Assembly (NCBI GenBank): GCA_001701135.1
Contig: DAAN01000030.1
Coordinates: forward strand, 378,495-442,494
Reading direction: 5' to 3'
DNA length: 64,000 bases
Origin: Bacteroidales bacterium H3
Lineage (GTDB): Bacteria; Bacteroidota; Bacteroidia; Bacteroidales; Muribaculaceae
Part shown: positions 54,944 through 63,488 of the stretch, piece by piece
How the letters are laid out: each line of letters begins with the position of its first letter
Numbering within the stretch: the stretch's first letter is position 1
Notes under the pieces: generated by a model
The model's database searches: none
Seen by the model: the letters and a program-made list of their open reading frames with translations, nothing else
Told to the model about the DNA's origin: nothing
Made by a program: the position numbers and the translations under genes

Positions 54944-55366
54944 TCAATCTGCGAAGAATCCGTTGGCTATAATCTCTCCAGCCTGGTTTTCCCAGCCTGT
55001 TATGCAGGTGAATGAAAGGGCTGACCCGATACGGGAGTTGAATATCCTGACCAATCCCGCAGCCTCCATCCTCGCGAGGATATTGTGCATCTTCTTCCGT
55101 CCGAGATTCCATTTGTCGGCGAGGCTGATTTCCGAGAACTGCGCCTGTCCCGGCTTGAGATTGAACGGTCTGCGGTATCCGGCATCATATCCGGGTGTGG
55201 TTCTCATGTCTTTCAGCAGACCGCTGAAGATTGCAATGTTCCGGATTTCGTTGCCGTCGGTATCTGTGGTTGTTCCCGACAGCCATTCGACGGCTTCCAC
55301 TGTCAGCCTGAAGCTGACGGATGAAAAGGGATAGGTGTTTTTACGTTCCATGTTCCTGATTATCAT
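54944..55366 (-). CDS. Winged-helix-like hypothetical protein
   Basis: The 140-residue product has a C-terminal winged-helix-like region (FSEISLADKWNLGRKKMHNILARMEAAGLVRIFNSRIGS). It is probably a regulator of the mobilization region. ATG 55351 (MERKNTYPF) is an alternative start. Confidence 0.65.
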   Translation of the reverse strand: MIIRNMERKNTYPFSSVSFRLTVEAVEWLSGTTTDTDGNEIRNIAIFSGLLKDMRTTPGYDAGYRRPFNLKPGQAQFSEISLADKWNLGRKKMHNILARMEAAGLVRIFNSRIGSALSFTCITGWENQAGEIIANGFFAD

Positions 55367-55375
55367 ACGATGTTT

Positions 55376-55551
55376 TTATTCTGTGGTTGTTCCCCGGATT
55401 TGATTGCCGGTGTCGGGATTATAATCGGGAGGCCCAAAAGATTCCTGTTCTTGTTCCTCCATGATATAATCACAGCCTGCAATAATTTTCAAATCCTCCC
55501 GACGCAATCCCCTTTATACTGTCGGACTGTATTGCCGAAGTCATCTGTCAT
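55376..55551 (-). pseudogene. Possible small gene broken by a frameshift
   Basis: Two short frames follow each other: ATG 55551 to TGA 55489 (MTDDFGNTVRQYKGDCVGRI), and an overlapping frame that continues REDLKIIAGC ... MEEQEQES ... to TAA at 55376. Shifting by one base near 55490 would join them into about 58 residues. The 55552-55604 stretch has nothing I can name. Confidence 0.35.
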
Positions 55552-55604
55552 TGTTATAAAAGGCACAATGAAGGGCAGGGAATGAATGTCGGATATGATA
55601 TTGT

Positions 55605-56096
55605 CTATTTCCCTGTCGGAGCGTTTACTGCCGGCTGTCCTGTTTTGGGATTACTGTCAGGATGCTCTCTTTTCGGAAGATTGCTTACAACGTTCTCGAT
55701 GGCTTTTGAATCGGACGAGATTGTAAGCAGCGCGGTGGTAATGTTGATTATCTCGTCCTTGCCGACATAGCGCGACACAGATTTCATCAGCTCCAGTGCC
55801 CGCGCCTGTCGATGTGCCCGTACACTGTCGGTTCCGGTGGCTTCCTTGTCGCATCCGAAATTGAGATAGCGGTTGACATTGGTGCGGTCATACTGCGGCA
55901 TGGTCTCCACGGTCATTTTCCCGGCGGCTATTCCCAGCATGGCGCGCAGAGCATCGGCTTCGTATGGGGTACACTCCTGAAGGAACTCCATTATGATTTG
56001 TATCTTCTTCTGATTCCCGGATTTTGAGTCCTTTGATTTGGTCTCTGTCGGTTTTCCCGGCTTGATACCCGGCGTTGTGTTGATGTCTGTTGGCAT
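55605..56096 (-). CDS. Hypothetical mobilization-region protein
   Basis: The 163-residue product has a basic, Lys/Thr/Pro-rich front and a helical centre (IIMEFLQECTPYEADALRAMLGIAAGKM, RAHRQARALELMKSVSRYVGKDEIINITTALLTISSDSKA). A Pro-rich tail follows. No named family. ATG 56096 is used. Confidence 0.66.
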   Translation of the reverse strand: MPTDINTTPGIKPGKPTETKSKDSKSGNQKKIQIIMEFLQECTPYEADALRAMLGIAAGKMTVETMPQYDRTNVNRYLNFGCDKEATGTDSVRAHRQARALELMKSVSRYVGKDEIINITTALLTISSDSKAIENVVSNLPKREHPDSNPKTGQPAVNAPTGK

Positions 56097-56116
56097 AATC
56101 GTAATTATTAGGTGAA

Positions 56117-56368
56117 TCACATAGGTTTCTTGTTCGCATGATAGCGGGTGGCTTCGGCTTCGATTTCGTCCTGCGACGATATGCGGACGCTCTTGAGATA
56201 TGCGTCAAGGTCGTCCGGGTCGAAGAAGCAGAGTTTGCCGCTCGGCTTATACATGGGGATTACGCGCCGCATCATCATCTTGCGGAAGTACGACAGGGAG
56301 AAGCCGAGATAGTCGGCAGCCTCCTGCGAGTTGAGTAGTTTTCGTTTTGTCTGCATCGGCAATGACAT
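56117..56368 (-). CDS. Excisionase-like HTH protein
   Basis: The 83-residue product has the HTH-17 fold (LLNSQEAADYLGFSLSYFRKMM, then RRVIPMYKPSGKLCFFDPDDLDAYL). It resembles Xis/TorI-like regulators. It probably acts with the gene at 55605. The longer frame to 56479 is less likely. Confidence 0.75.
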   Translation of the reverse strand: MSLPMQTKRKLLNSQEAADYLGFSLSYFRKMMMRRVIPMYKPSGKLCFFDPDDLDAYLKSVRISSQDEIEAEATRYHANKKPM

Positions 56369-56582
56369 TTTTAAGTTGATATTTTTTGACTTTGGAATGT
56401 GCTGATTGATAGACTTGTCAGCCTTTAAGTTCCGATGCAAAATTACAGCCGTTCCCATGTGGTGCAATGTGGCGGTCATGGGGAATGGTTAAAAATGGCA
56501 AACGCACTATGCGCTGAATTTCAGCCGCATAGTGCGTCATTAAGATGGATATGTCTGTTACAAATGGGGAGAAACCGGATTG

Positions 56583-56993
56583 TTACGGGGTTCTTCGCCT
56601 TGAACGCCATCCCTCTATGGCTTCATCAATGGATTTCCTATAGTTTTGGTTGTCCCCGGTGGCATAGTCTGCGCAGATGTCGGAGCGGTGTTTGTCGTAG
56701 TATGTCCTGGCGATACCGCACTGTTGGAGGAACAACCGCGTCCATGTCTCTGCCTCGCTTCTCGGACTGATGTTCCGCGCCACGGCATAGACCATGTAGC
56801 ACACCCGCAGTTTCTCTTTCGGCAACAGGGCAATGGATTTTGTCGTTTCCCTCACGTTAAGGAAATTGGCAAAATCGAGAGGGGTACAGTTCTCAAACTG
56901 GCTGTCGTTGCATACATCGTGTATCGCCATGCACAATCCCAATTCGACAATATCACGCCATTTGGCGGTTTCAAACAGGTGGTTTCCATTCAT
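56583..56993 (-). CDS. RteC-like/hypothetical helical protein
   Basis: The 136-residue helical product (WRDIVELGLCMAIHDVCND, FANFLNVRETTKSIALLPKEKLRVCYMVYAVARNISP) has no sure family. It is coupled to the gene upstream by an ATGA overlap. The RteC comparison is only a suggestion. Confidence 0.6.
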   Translation of the reverse strand: MNGNHLFETAKWRDIVELGLCMAIHDVCNDSQFENCTPLDFANFLNVRETTKSIALLPKEKLRVCYMVYAVARNISPRSEAETWTRLFLQQCGIARTYYDKHRSDICADYATGDNQNYRKSIDEAIEGWRSRRRTP

Positions 56994-57604
56994 TGGCTTT
57001 CCCCTTTCTCCATGCGGTCAAGGTCGTTGAGAATGCTACCCGCTATGCCGTTCAGCTTGGCAGCGAGAGCGTACAGGTGCGAGGCTTTGAGGGAGAATAC
57101 ATCCCCGGCACGCCGGTTCTCTCGTTCATATTCGGCATAAATCCTCTTTACCTCGGTCTGCCGATTGTCATGCTCAGCCTTTGCCGCCTCGCACCCTTTC
57201 TCTGCCTCGGCATACTCCTTTGAGTCGAGAGGCAGATAGTCAAGGCGGTTGTTCAGCTCGCAATACCGCTTCCAGTATGGATTAAGCTCTGCGGAAGCCT
57301 TTTGGAACAGGGAATGATAATATCGGGAATGTTCGTTTGCAATCTCCCGGAAATCAATGCTGTCAAGCAGCCCTATATTATTAAGGAGTGTCGCGGTCTC
57401 GGCTTTGAGGGAAAGAGCAACCATCCTCAATCCTGCCGGATCATCCCCGGCCATCACCTCCGCATCAGCTATAAGCGCGTTGGTGTCCTGAAAATCGTAA
57501 TAGAACTGAGCAAGCGCATACGCCTGTTCAAAAGACATCGTGCCATTTGAACAATAGGCTACTATTCTGTTGACCTCTTTGAGCCGAGGTATTATATTTG
57601 TCAT
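56990..57604 (-). CDS. Helical hypothetical protein
   Basis: The 204-residue, nearly all-helical product has a coiled-coil-prone region near residues 125-160 (AEAEKGCEAAKAEHDNRQTEVKRIYAEYERENRRAG). No named family. ATGs at 57604, 57616 and 57637 are all possible starts; the last two lie within the repeat region. Confidence 0.64.
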   Translation of the reverse strand: MTNIIPRLKEVNRIVAYCSNGTMSFEQAYALAQFYYDFQDTNALIADAEVMAGDDPAGLRMVALSLKAETATLLNNIGLLDSIDFREIANEHSRYYHSLFQKASAELNPYWKRYCELNNRLDYLPLDSKEYAEAEKGCEAAKAEHDNRQTEVKRIYAEYERENRRAGDVFSLKASHLYALAAKLNGIAGSILNDLDRMEKGESQ

Positions 57605-57607
57605 AGC

Positions 57608-57727
57608 TTTATTCATTGAATTACATGAGCTATACATGAAAGACAGTCATTTAGTAGGTTGATATTCAAGGCATGTATAATAAAAAAGCTACTTTATTCA
57701 TTGAAATATAGCTGATTCATTACATGA
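57608..57727. repeat. Direct repeats upstream of the 56990 gene
   Basis: TTTATTCATTGAA occurs at 57608-57620 and 57693-57705, and TTACATGA at 57621-57628 and 57720-57727. The pair repeats as a unit over ~85 bp in the gap between two operons. It is probably an operator region. Confidence 0.5.
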
Positions 57728-57737
57728 ATATGCCAAA

Positions 57738-59249
57738 TTATTTCAACACCTTCCACAGTCCTTTTCGGTCGCTGCCAAGACGGATAATGATTCCAGCACC
57801 TTTCAGGTGTTCTATGTGTTTCTGAATCGCGGACTGGGATATGCCTACTGTTTCGGCAAGCTCCCGACGAGAGATTTCCGGCTTCTTTCGCATAGCCTCG
57901 ACAATCTTGGCTCTCGTTTCCTCTCCCTGGTTCTGACCACCAGTTCTGACCACCTCGTTCTGACCACCTTTACCCAATGTATCATCCTGAGTGTCAGTAT
58001 TGAGGTTTTCCATAGCTCCATTTATCTGACCACCTTTCTGACCACTTTTCAGTAATGGCAACGGGTAGGTAACAGTCGATGATGTTATGTCGCTTTCAAA
58101 ATCAACTTCAAGACCTGTGAGTTTTGTCCAACGCATTATCTTGTCAATGCCATATCCGGCATTTTCGCCTTGTCGTGCGTAGCGGAAGAAGGCTATGATA
58201 TTGGGATTGCGTGGCACCGATTTTACCTTACCGGGCTTGTCAGAGATACGCACGGCGAAGCGTCCGGGATTTTGGAATTCGATTCTGTCATTGAATACCC
58301 TTATCGTCGAGTGCATCGGACTGAAATAGTCTGCATGAGCGAGAAGATTTACAAGCCCCTCCCTGAGACAATACAACTGGGAATTATCTTCCGGCGAAAA
58401 ACCGTCCGGCCCCGCCATAAACGGATTATCAACATACAGGCGTAGCCGTTGTAGAAGCACCTTGAAATACTCCCAGATGTTTTCCTGTTCCGGCATACGG
58501 TAGGTATAGCGGCAGTCAGCATCAGAATATGTTGTGCCCGGAATCTCGATATAGTCAATCCAGAAATGAGGTACATATTTCTGCACGACATCTCCTTTGC
58601 CAAGCATCAGAAGGCCGCCGTAAGTCAGCTTGCCACGGCTGATTATTCCGGCCTTTACACAGAAATCTTCATCATCGAGGTCATTATATCGAAAATCGGG
58701 GTTGTAGTCCTTGATGCGTCGGCGGTATGTCTGGAGTGACTGCGTGTTCAAGTCCTTGAAGCCCGTACCGTCCACCTCCATTTCCGATTTCATGCCGAAG
58801 GTCTTTTCACGCATCAGTATGTCAATCTCTATGTCGGTGGCACGTTGGTCACCGCTGCCGACACGTACAAAAGTGTTGTTCAGGTTATTCCCGAAATAGA
58901 CTGGCTTATTGGCCGACACCGGAATATGAAAAGCGAGAACAGGTTTGCCGTCAAAATCAAGAAGCTGTGCGGTGGCAAGGATAGGCACGTTGAACTTGGA
59001 GACGGATCGCAGGGTGCTGATTATATCCTGTTCCATCTTTTCCGCTTTTTCGAGGCCTATAATCTCGTATGTTGATACGCTCCTTACCTTTGTTTCCCTG
59101 ACACCGAGGATTATCCAGCCTCCGGTTGTGTTAGAAAATGCGCTGACTGTCTCCCACATGGATTTGGGAATACCGCCGGACGCCTCCTTGACCTCGAAGT
59201 CGTCCCATTCTATATCGTTTAGCCTGTCGAGCAGTTCCTCTTTTGTCAT
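57738..59249 (-). CDS. AlbA_2/Schlafen-type ATP-binding regulator (second copy)
   Basis: The 503-residue product has AlbA_2 features (DFEVKEASGGIPKSMWETVSAFSNTTGGWIILGVRE), a central divergent HATPase-like part (REGLVNLLAHADYFSP, FQNPGRFAVRIS, RQGENAGYGIDKIMRW) and a C-terminal winged helix (ISRRELAETVGISQSAIQKHIEHL). The linker has GGQ repeats. Related to the gene at 44068, but divergent. ATG 59249 is used. Confidence 0.82.
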   Translation of the reverse strand: MTKEELLDRLNDIEWDDFEVKEASGGIPKSMWETVSAFSNTTGGWIILGVRETKVRSVSTYEIIGLEKAEKMEQDIISTLRSVSKFNVPILATAQLLDFDGKPVLAFHIPVSANKPVYFGNNLNNTFVRVGSGDQRATDIEIDILMREKTFGMKSEMEVDGTGFKDLNTQSLQTYRRRIKDYNPDFRYNDLDDEDFCVKAGIISRGKLTYGGLLMLGKGDVVQKYVPHFWIDYIEIPGTTYSDADCRYTYRMPEQENIWEYFKVLLQRLRLYVDNPFMAGPDGFSPEDNSQLYCLREGLVNLLAHADYFSPMHSTIRVFNDRIEFQNPGRFAVRISDKPGKVKSVPRNPNIIAFFRYARQGENAGYGIDKIMRWTKLTGLEVDFESDITSSTVTYPLPLLKSGQKGGQINGAMENLNTDTQDDTLGKGGQNEVVRTGGQNQGEETRAKIVEAMRKKPEISRRELAETVGISQSAIQKHIEHLKGAGIIIRLGSDRKGLWKVLK

Positions 59250-59268
59250 TTCATCTTTGTTTAGAGTG

Positions 59269-59276
59269 CAAAAATA
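59269..59276 (-). promoter_or_regulatory. -7 box of the AlbA-type gene
   Basis: On the minus strand it reads TATTTTTG, 19 bases before the ATG at 59249. There is no clear -33 box. Confidence 0.45.
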
Positions 59277-59298
59277 CGAAAATTTTGCCAATAATCCG

Positions 59299-59327
59299 TT
59301 GAATCCCAAAGATTATGGTTAACTTTG
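59299..59327 (+). promoter_or_regulatory. Promoter of array 2
   Basis: TTG at 59299-59301, an 18-bp spacer and TAACTTTG at 59320-59327 fit the Bacteroidetes pattern. It drives the plus-strand array. Confidence 0.6.
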
Positions 59328-59479
59328 CATATGGCAACACTCTATAAGATATTGATTCTGTGTGTTGGCTTTGCTCTCTACTGTAACCTATGGGCGCAAA
59401 GCCTATCGTTCTTGTTCTGCCGGAAAGGAGGTAAGCAATGGAACTTATTTATCGGGCGAAATGGTAAAATGACAAACTT
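59328..59479 (+). other. Leader of array 2 with a stranded gene junction
   Basis: A 50-residue frame starts at ATG 59331 and would end at 59483, but its ATG is too close to the promoter box to be transcribed. The stretch holds CGGAAAGGAGGTAAGCAATG (59421-59440), the same junction used between array genes at 61228 and 27581. It looks like the remains of a lost gene. Confidence 0.45.
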
Positions 59480-59980
59480 ATGACAACAATGGATAATTCA
59501 ACCGTTCCGCCTCCATATATCCCTAAACGACAGGTGTTTTTTCAATGTAAGGTGGATAATAGAATGTACAAATGGCCTATCATAATGTTGTGCATATTTG
59601 ATGTCATTGTATTTTTCATGGCTCCTACTATTCTACTGGGCTTGATTTCCATTCTTTGGGTTTCTCCCCCGTTTCTGATAGTTGTACTGTTGTCCCGATA
59701 TTTATGGAGAAAAATGACTTATACCATAGATGACAAAGTATTACGTTTATCGGCTCCTTTGAAATCATTAGCTATAAATATTGATAGCCTCAGGAAAATT
59801 CGGCGTGGAAAATTCTGGGTTGAAAGAGGTCGAAATTACGCGGCGACTTACATCAAGCTCCGTATCATCTACGACAGAAGCAGCTATGTATATGTATCAC
59901 CTGAAGATGAGGAATTATTTGTTAACACGCTGCAAGCCATCAATCCCAATATCGAATATAGCAGTGAGCGAGGCTTGTAA
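59480..59980 (+). CDS. Membrane protein with PH-like domain
   Basis: The 166-residue product has two membrane helices (about 30-70) and a cytoplasmic PH-like domain (YTIDDKVLRLSAPLKSLAINIDSLRKIRRGKF, YVYVSPEDEELFVNTLQAI). It is the first intact gene of array 2. The fold resembles bacterial PH domains of the DUF series. Confidence 0.68.
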   Translation: MTTMDNSTVPPPYIPKRQVFFQCKVDNRMYKWPIIMLCIFDVIVFFMAPTILLGLISILWVSPPFLIVVLLSRYLWRKMTYTIDDKVLRLSAPLKSLAINIDSLRKIRRGKFWVERGRNYAATYIKLRIIYDRSSYVYVSPEDEELFVNTLQAINPNIEYSSERGL

Positions 59981-60122
59981 TCGTAGGCAATATGGGCGAA
60001 ATGCGATGAATAAGAAGAATAATCACCGTTCAAGACTGATTTTCACGGAGATTTGGGACATTTGTCACATCCAATGTCGATTATTCTTTGTAAATTTACG
60101 ACATTACAGATAATAGACTCAC

Positions 60123-60524
60123 ATGAAACTACTAAGAGGCTTATTCTACCAGTATTATTGGTGGCAGATGCGACAGGAACAAGATGGATTCTACGTTCCT
60201 CTGTTGGCTGTGTTATGTATTTTGTGTCCGTTTTTTGGAATAATCGGTTTTTTAATAATTTCGGCTGATGTTACAGATATTATTGATTTGAAGAAATATG
60301 ATGTAAAAATGATTATTTCAGCCCTGTTCATTCTTGGACTCACCTTTCTATGGTGGTTGATTTTACGAAAGAAACGATATAAAGCGATAATCTGCTGGCA
60401 TGATGTCTACAATATTTCTGTGTATCAATGGCTCGCGGTGATATATCCAATTCTATCTGCGATACTTCTCTTTATTGGACTGTACATCGGTTATCTACAT
60501 AATTCGGCAGCGATACCCCAATAA
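60123..60524 (+). CDS. Four-helix membrane protein
   Basis: The 133-residue product (MKLLRGLFYQYYWWQMRQEQDGFY ... ) has four hydrophobic helices and few soluble residues. No named family. It ends 10 bases before the next gene. Confidence 0.65.
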   Translation: MKLLRGLFYQYYWWQMRQEQDGFYVPLLAVLCILCPFFGIIGFLIISADVTDIIDLKKYDVKMIISALFILGLTFLWWLILRKKRYKAIICWHDVYNISVYQWLAVIYPILSAILLFIGLYIGYLHNSAAIPQ

Positions 60525-60534
60525 TTGTCAGCGT

Positions 60535-61248
60535 ATGAATCACCACATCAATAAGTTTCAGCGGCAAGGATTCATAATCCTGATGATATGCTCGGCGATA
60601 ATGTTTGGCATAGGAATTTATATGTTTGTGGCTGATTTCAATTCGACAAGCATAGTAACGGGATGGAGATTCAATCCTTCCGAGCAAACTATATCATGGC
60701 AAACTCCGGTATTCGGAGCTATCGTCATGTTCATATTGGGTATTCTGGTTAAAATAGATAAGCCCACACTACCGAAGATGGATGTTCAAGGCAAACGCAC
60801 ATTTATTTTTGAAAAGGCTGCGGATTTTCTTCAGGAAAATGATTTCAGGAAGCGTGGCAATCATTTCTACAAGGACAACGGCTCGGTAGGTTATTGCGTG
60901 AACATTCAGAATGACAAATGGAATAATACCAATCAAATCCGCTTCACATTGAATGTCGGTATATTTACAGATGCCTTTTGGCTTGAATGTGAGGATTTCA
61001 AGAATACCGGGATTATCCCAACTTTCCCTAAGGAATATGATTGTGCTATCCGGGAGAGAATCGGCGACTTACTTCCGGTCAAAGCGGATAAATGGTACTG
61101 CATTACCTCCGGCACAGATGTCATAAAACTATGGAGCGAAATAGAGTGCGACCTCACCGAATATATACTGCCATTCATTGCCCGTTACAATACCGAGTCT
61201 GATGTCATACCCAACCAATGTATCTATCGGAAAGGAGGCAAGCAATGA
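60535..61248 (+). CDS. Membrane-anchored DUF4304 protein
   Basis: The 237-residue product has two N-terminal membrane helices (about 12-32 and 60-80) and a C-terminal DUF4304 domain (FLQENDFRKRGNHFYKDNG, NQIRFTLNVGIFTDAFW, CAIRERIGDLLPVKADKWYCI). It ends CIYRKGGKQ; the KGG codons form AAAGGAGG before the next ATG. ATG 60535 is preferred to TTG 60475, which overlaps the gene upstream. Confidence 0.74.
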   Translation: MNHHINKFQRQGFIILMICSAIMFGIGIYMFVADFNSTSIVTGWRFNPSEQTISWQTPVFGAIVMFILGILVKIDKPTLPKMDVQGKRTFIFEKAADFLQENDFRKRGNHFYKDNGSVGYCVNIQNDKWNNTNQIRFTLNVGIFTDAFWLECEDFKNTGIIPTFPKEYDCAIRERIGDLLPVKADKWYCITSGTDVIKLWSEIECDLTEYILPFIARYNTESDVIPNQCIYRKGGKQ

Positions 61249-61961
61249 AATGGTTGGGTAGAATAATAGCATATTCAATCGCTGTCGGCTTCGTTCTGTT
61301 TATCGGATTGATTATTGTCGCTACTTATCTGATGGGATATAATGTGGCAACAAAAAATGGAGAACTTGCAAACAGAGATAAAATAATCGAGCGCATAGAA
61401 TCTTTCCAGTCGGCAAACGGACATTTGCCTGAATCCATGTCGGAAGTGGGCTTCAAGCAGATAGGCGGCGGAGAATACTATTACAAAGGAATTATATTTG
61501 ACTATGTCAAGTTCAACAATAAAGAATACATTGTCGAGTATACCTCTGAGGATGGTATTCTCACGCAATATATAAACATTGAACACCGTTGGACTGAAGA
61601 ACCAGATATTTGCCTGATAGAAATGCCCGTAAACGCAGACACGGTAGCTGCAATAAACAGAATTTCCAAATTTGAGCAGGATTATAATGTTCCTCCATTG
61701 ATAGACAGCATATCCTTTAATCAGTCACGGATATGTCCGATTGGTGATTACTCCGGACAGCCTGACTCTATTGCATACATTCGTTATCTATACAAAGATG
61801 GCAGTACCCGATGCGAGGGATGGGTTGCATACTTCGATGATCCGGAAGATGACCTCAGCAATCAATTCGGTGAATGGAAATACTACGATGAAGAAGGCAA
61901 CTGCTATCGCAAATTCTGGAACTATAAAGAAAATGACAAACTGATATATGAAACTGACTGA
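61245..61961 (+). CDS. Membrane-anchored protein, unknown
   Basis: The 238-residue product has one N-terminal helix (about 5-30) and a long extracytoplasmic alpha/beta part, with MORN-like strands at the end (GWVAYFDDPEDD, FGEWKYYDEEGNCYRKFWNYKEND). It starts in an ATGA overlap after AAAGGAGG. It ends KLIYETD, in the same bases that start the next gene (MKLTD). Confidence 0.68.
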   Translation: MKWLGRIIAYSIAVGFVLFIGLIIVATYLMGYNVATKNGELANRDKIIERIESFQSANGHLPESMSEVGFKQIGGGEYYYKGIIFDYVKFNNKEYIVEYTSEDGILTQYINIEHRWTEEPDICLIEMPVNADTVAAINRISKFEQDYNVPPLIDSISFNQSRICPIGDYSGQPDSIAYIRYLYKDGSTRCEGWVAYFDDPEDDLSNQFGEWKYYDEEGNCYRKFWNYKENDKLIYETD

Positions 61962-62340
61962 TAAACGATTCTTGCTTTGGGAGATTGTGCTGACATTGGC
62001 GTTGTCTGCAATGCCCTTGATAATGTATGGCGAAAACATCAGCGTAATTATGCTGATAGTAGTGTCGTATGGTGTTGTCGCAGCTATAGGGGCAATATCC
62101 TTTTCCAAAATCCCGGTTTTTGCTACATTTATATTGATATTCTTTGCAGCAAATGCCGCATATATCATAGACTTAATCATTATTGATATGTTTAGGCTAA
62201 TCAAAATGGAGTCTTATCCTTTGATCGTTGGACAAATATATTTGTTCCCAATCTGTGTGTTTGCAAATGCTATGATTTGTACTATTGGAGGTATTATTTT
62301 CCGCAATATCAATAAACGATCAAAAGGAGTTAACCGATGA
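61948..62340 (+). CDS. Four-helix membrane protein with MKLTDK start
   Basis: The 130-residue product has four hydrophobic helices. It starts MKLTDKRFLLW, very like the array 1 gene at 20421 (MKLTDKRFWIT), although the rest is unrelated by eye. The 14-base overlap with the gene upstream is the same length as at 20408-20421. Confidence 0.68.
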   Translation: MKLTDKRFLLWEIVLTLALSAMPLIMYGENISVIMLIVVSYGVVAAIGAISFSKIPVFATFILIFFAANAAYIIDLIIIDMFRLIKMESYPLIVGQIYLFPICVFANAMICTIGGIIFRNINKRSKGVNR

Positions 62341-62891
62341 AACCGCAGGATGAATATATTGCAAAAGAGGCGTTTACGTTTCCTCTTTTTTGCCTTGTTT
62401 GTCTGTCTTTCAATACTTATTGGGGCTGTACTGACGGGTGGCCTGTCGGTGCTATAATCGGCACATCGTTTTTCGGAATAATCACATTGGTGTATATTTT
62501 CAAATATCTCCGCTTCGGACGTGACTTTCTTAGAATAGACGCCGATGGTATTTCATATAAGGGATGGAGCAAAACCACTTCGCTGAAATGGTCTGAAATA
62601 TCGAAATGCACCGTTTGTTATATACAGTCCTACGCGGGTGTCCTATTTTACAGAGAGTTAGACATATTGTCGTTATCTGAAACTAAAAGCCAAAAGAGTA
62701 TTTCGGTCAGGCTGTCCGGGAAATATTGCCGTAACAAAAGCGTTATTGAAGCAATCAAGAGATTCGGCGGCACAGGTGTATTCGACGAGCAATCTTCCCA
62801 TAGTCAAAACAAGTATTTGGCAGGAATCCTTTTAGTGGTATTTATAAGTATAATCCTCATTTTTGCAATTTCAATGATAAAGGAAACGTAA
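62337..62891 (+). CDS. Membrane protein with PH-like domain
   Basis: The 184-residue product has helices near 15-55 and at the C terminus (about 160-180). A PH-like region lies between (FLRIDADGISYKGWSKTTSLKWSEISKCTV). No named family. ATGA overlap with the gene upstream. Confidence 0.66.
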   Translation: MKPQDEYIAKEAFTFPLFCLVCLSFNTYWGCTDGWPVGAIIGTSFFGIITLVYIFKYLRFGRDFLRIDADGISYKGWSKTTSLKWSEISKCTVCYIQSYAGVLFYRELDILSLSETKSQKSISVRLSGKYCRNKSVIEAIKRFGGTGVFDEQSSHSQNKYLAGILLVVFISIILIFAISMIKET

Positions 62892-62894
62892 GCA

Positions 62895-63488
62895 ATGAAA
62901 AACCGAATGTTATATATTTTTGCCATTGCGGGCAATTTCTTGTTGTTGATTTACGCCGTTATCTTGATTGTCGGAATTAACGGCGGTTGGCTTGATCGTG
63001 AATTGTGGCTGTATTCCGATGTGGCTAAAGTTGCACAGCTCCTGCTCATGGCATCGGCGATGGGATTGTTGTTTGCCAACATTCGTATTAGTCTGGAACA
63101 ATACGGTGGCAGGTATCTGTCATTGGTTTTATGTGGAAATTTCTTTATCAATCCCTTCCTGAGTTTATATTTCCTGAGTGGTAAAGCGGACAACAAACAG
63201 ACATCAACGGCATTTTCAAAGCGCAATGTATATCTATTCCTTCGCAATGTGCAGATATTTTGGCTGCTATACACATTCGCGGCAGTGTTTTATACCCCGC
63301 TGATTGAGTCACAAATTGGCGATATATTTTATCTCGGATTGATAATTGCGGTAATCGCCTTTACACAGAAGAACATTTCAATTGCCGTAAGGCATGACAC
63401 TCCCGGCTATATATTGATGAATGTATGCCTATTCTTCATTTACGCACCATTCTATTCACGTCGCGTACTTAAAAATAATTGGTTATGA
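62895..63488 (+). CDS. Polytopic membrane protein
   Basis: The 197-residue product has about five hydrophobic helices. No named family. It lies three bases from the gene upstream and overlaps the next by ATGA. Its start context (AAACGTAAGCAATGAAA) resembles the GGTAAGCAATG junction. Confidence 0.65.
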   Translation: MKNRMLYIFAIAGNFLLLIYAVILIVGINGGWLDRELWLYSDVAKVAQLLLMASAMGLLFANIRISLEQYGGRYLSLVLCGNFFINPFLSLYFLSGKADNKQTSTAFSKRNVYLFLRNVQIFWLLYTFAAVFYTPLIESQIGDIFYLGLIIAVIAFTQKNISIAVRHDTPGYILMNVCLFFIYAPFYSRRVLKNNWL

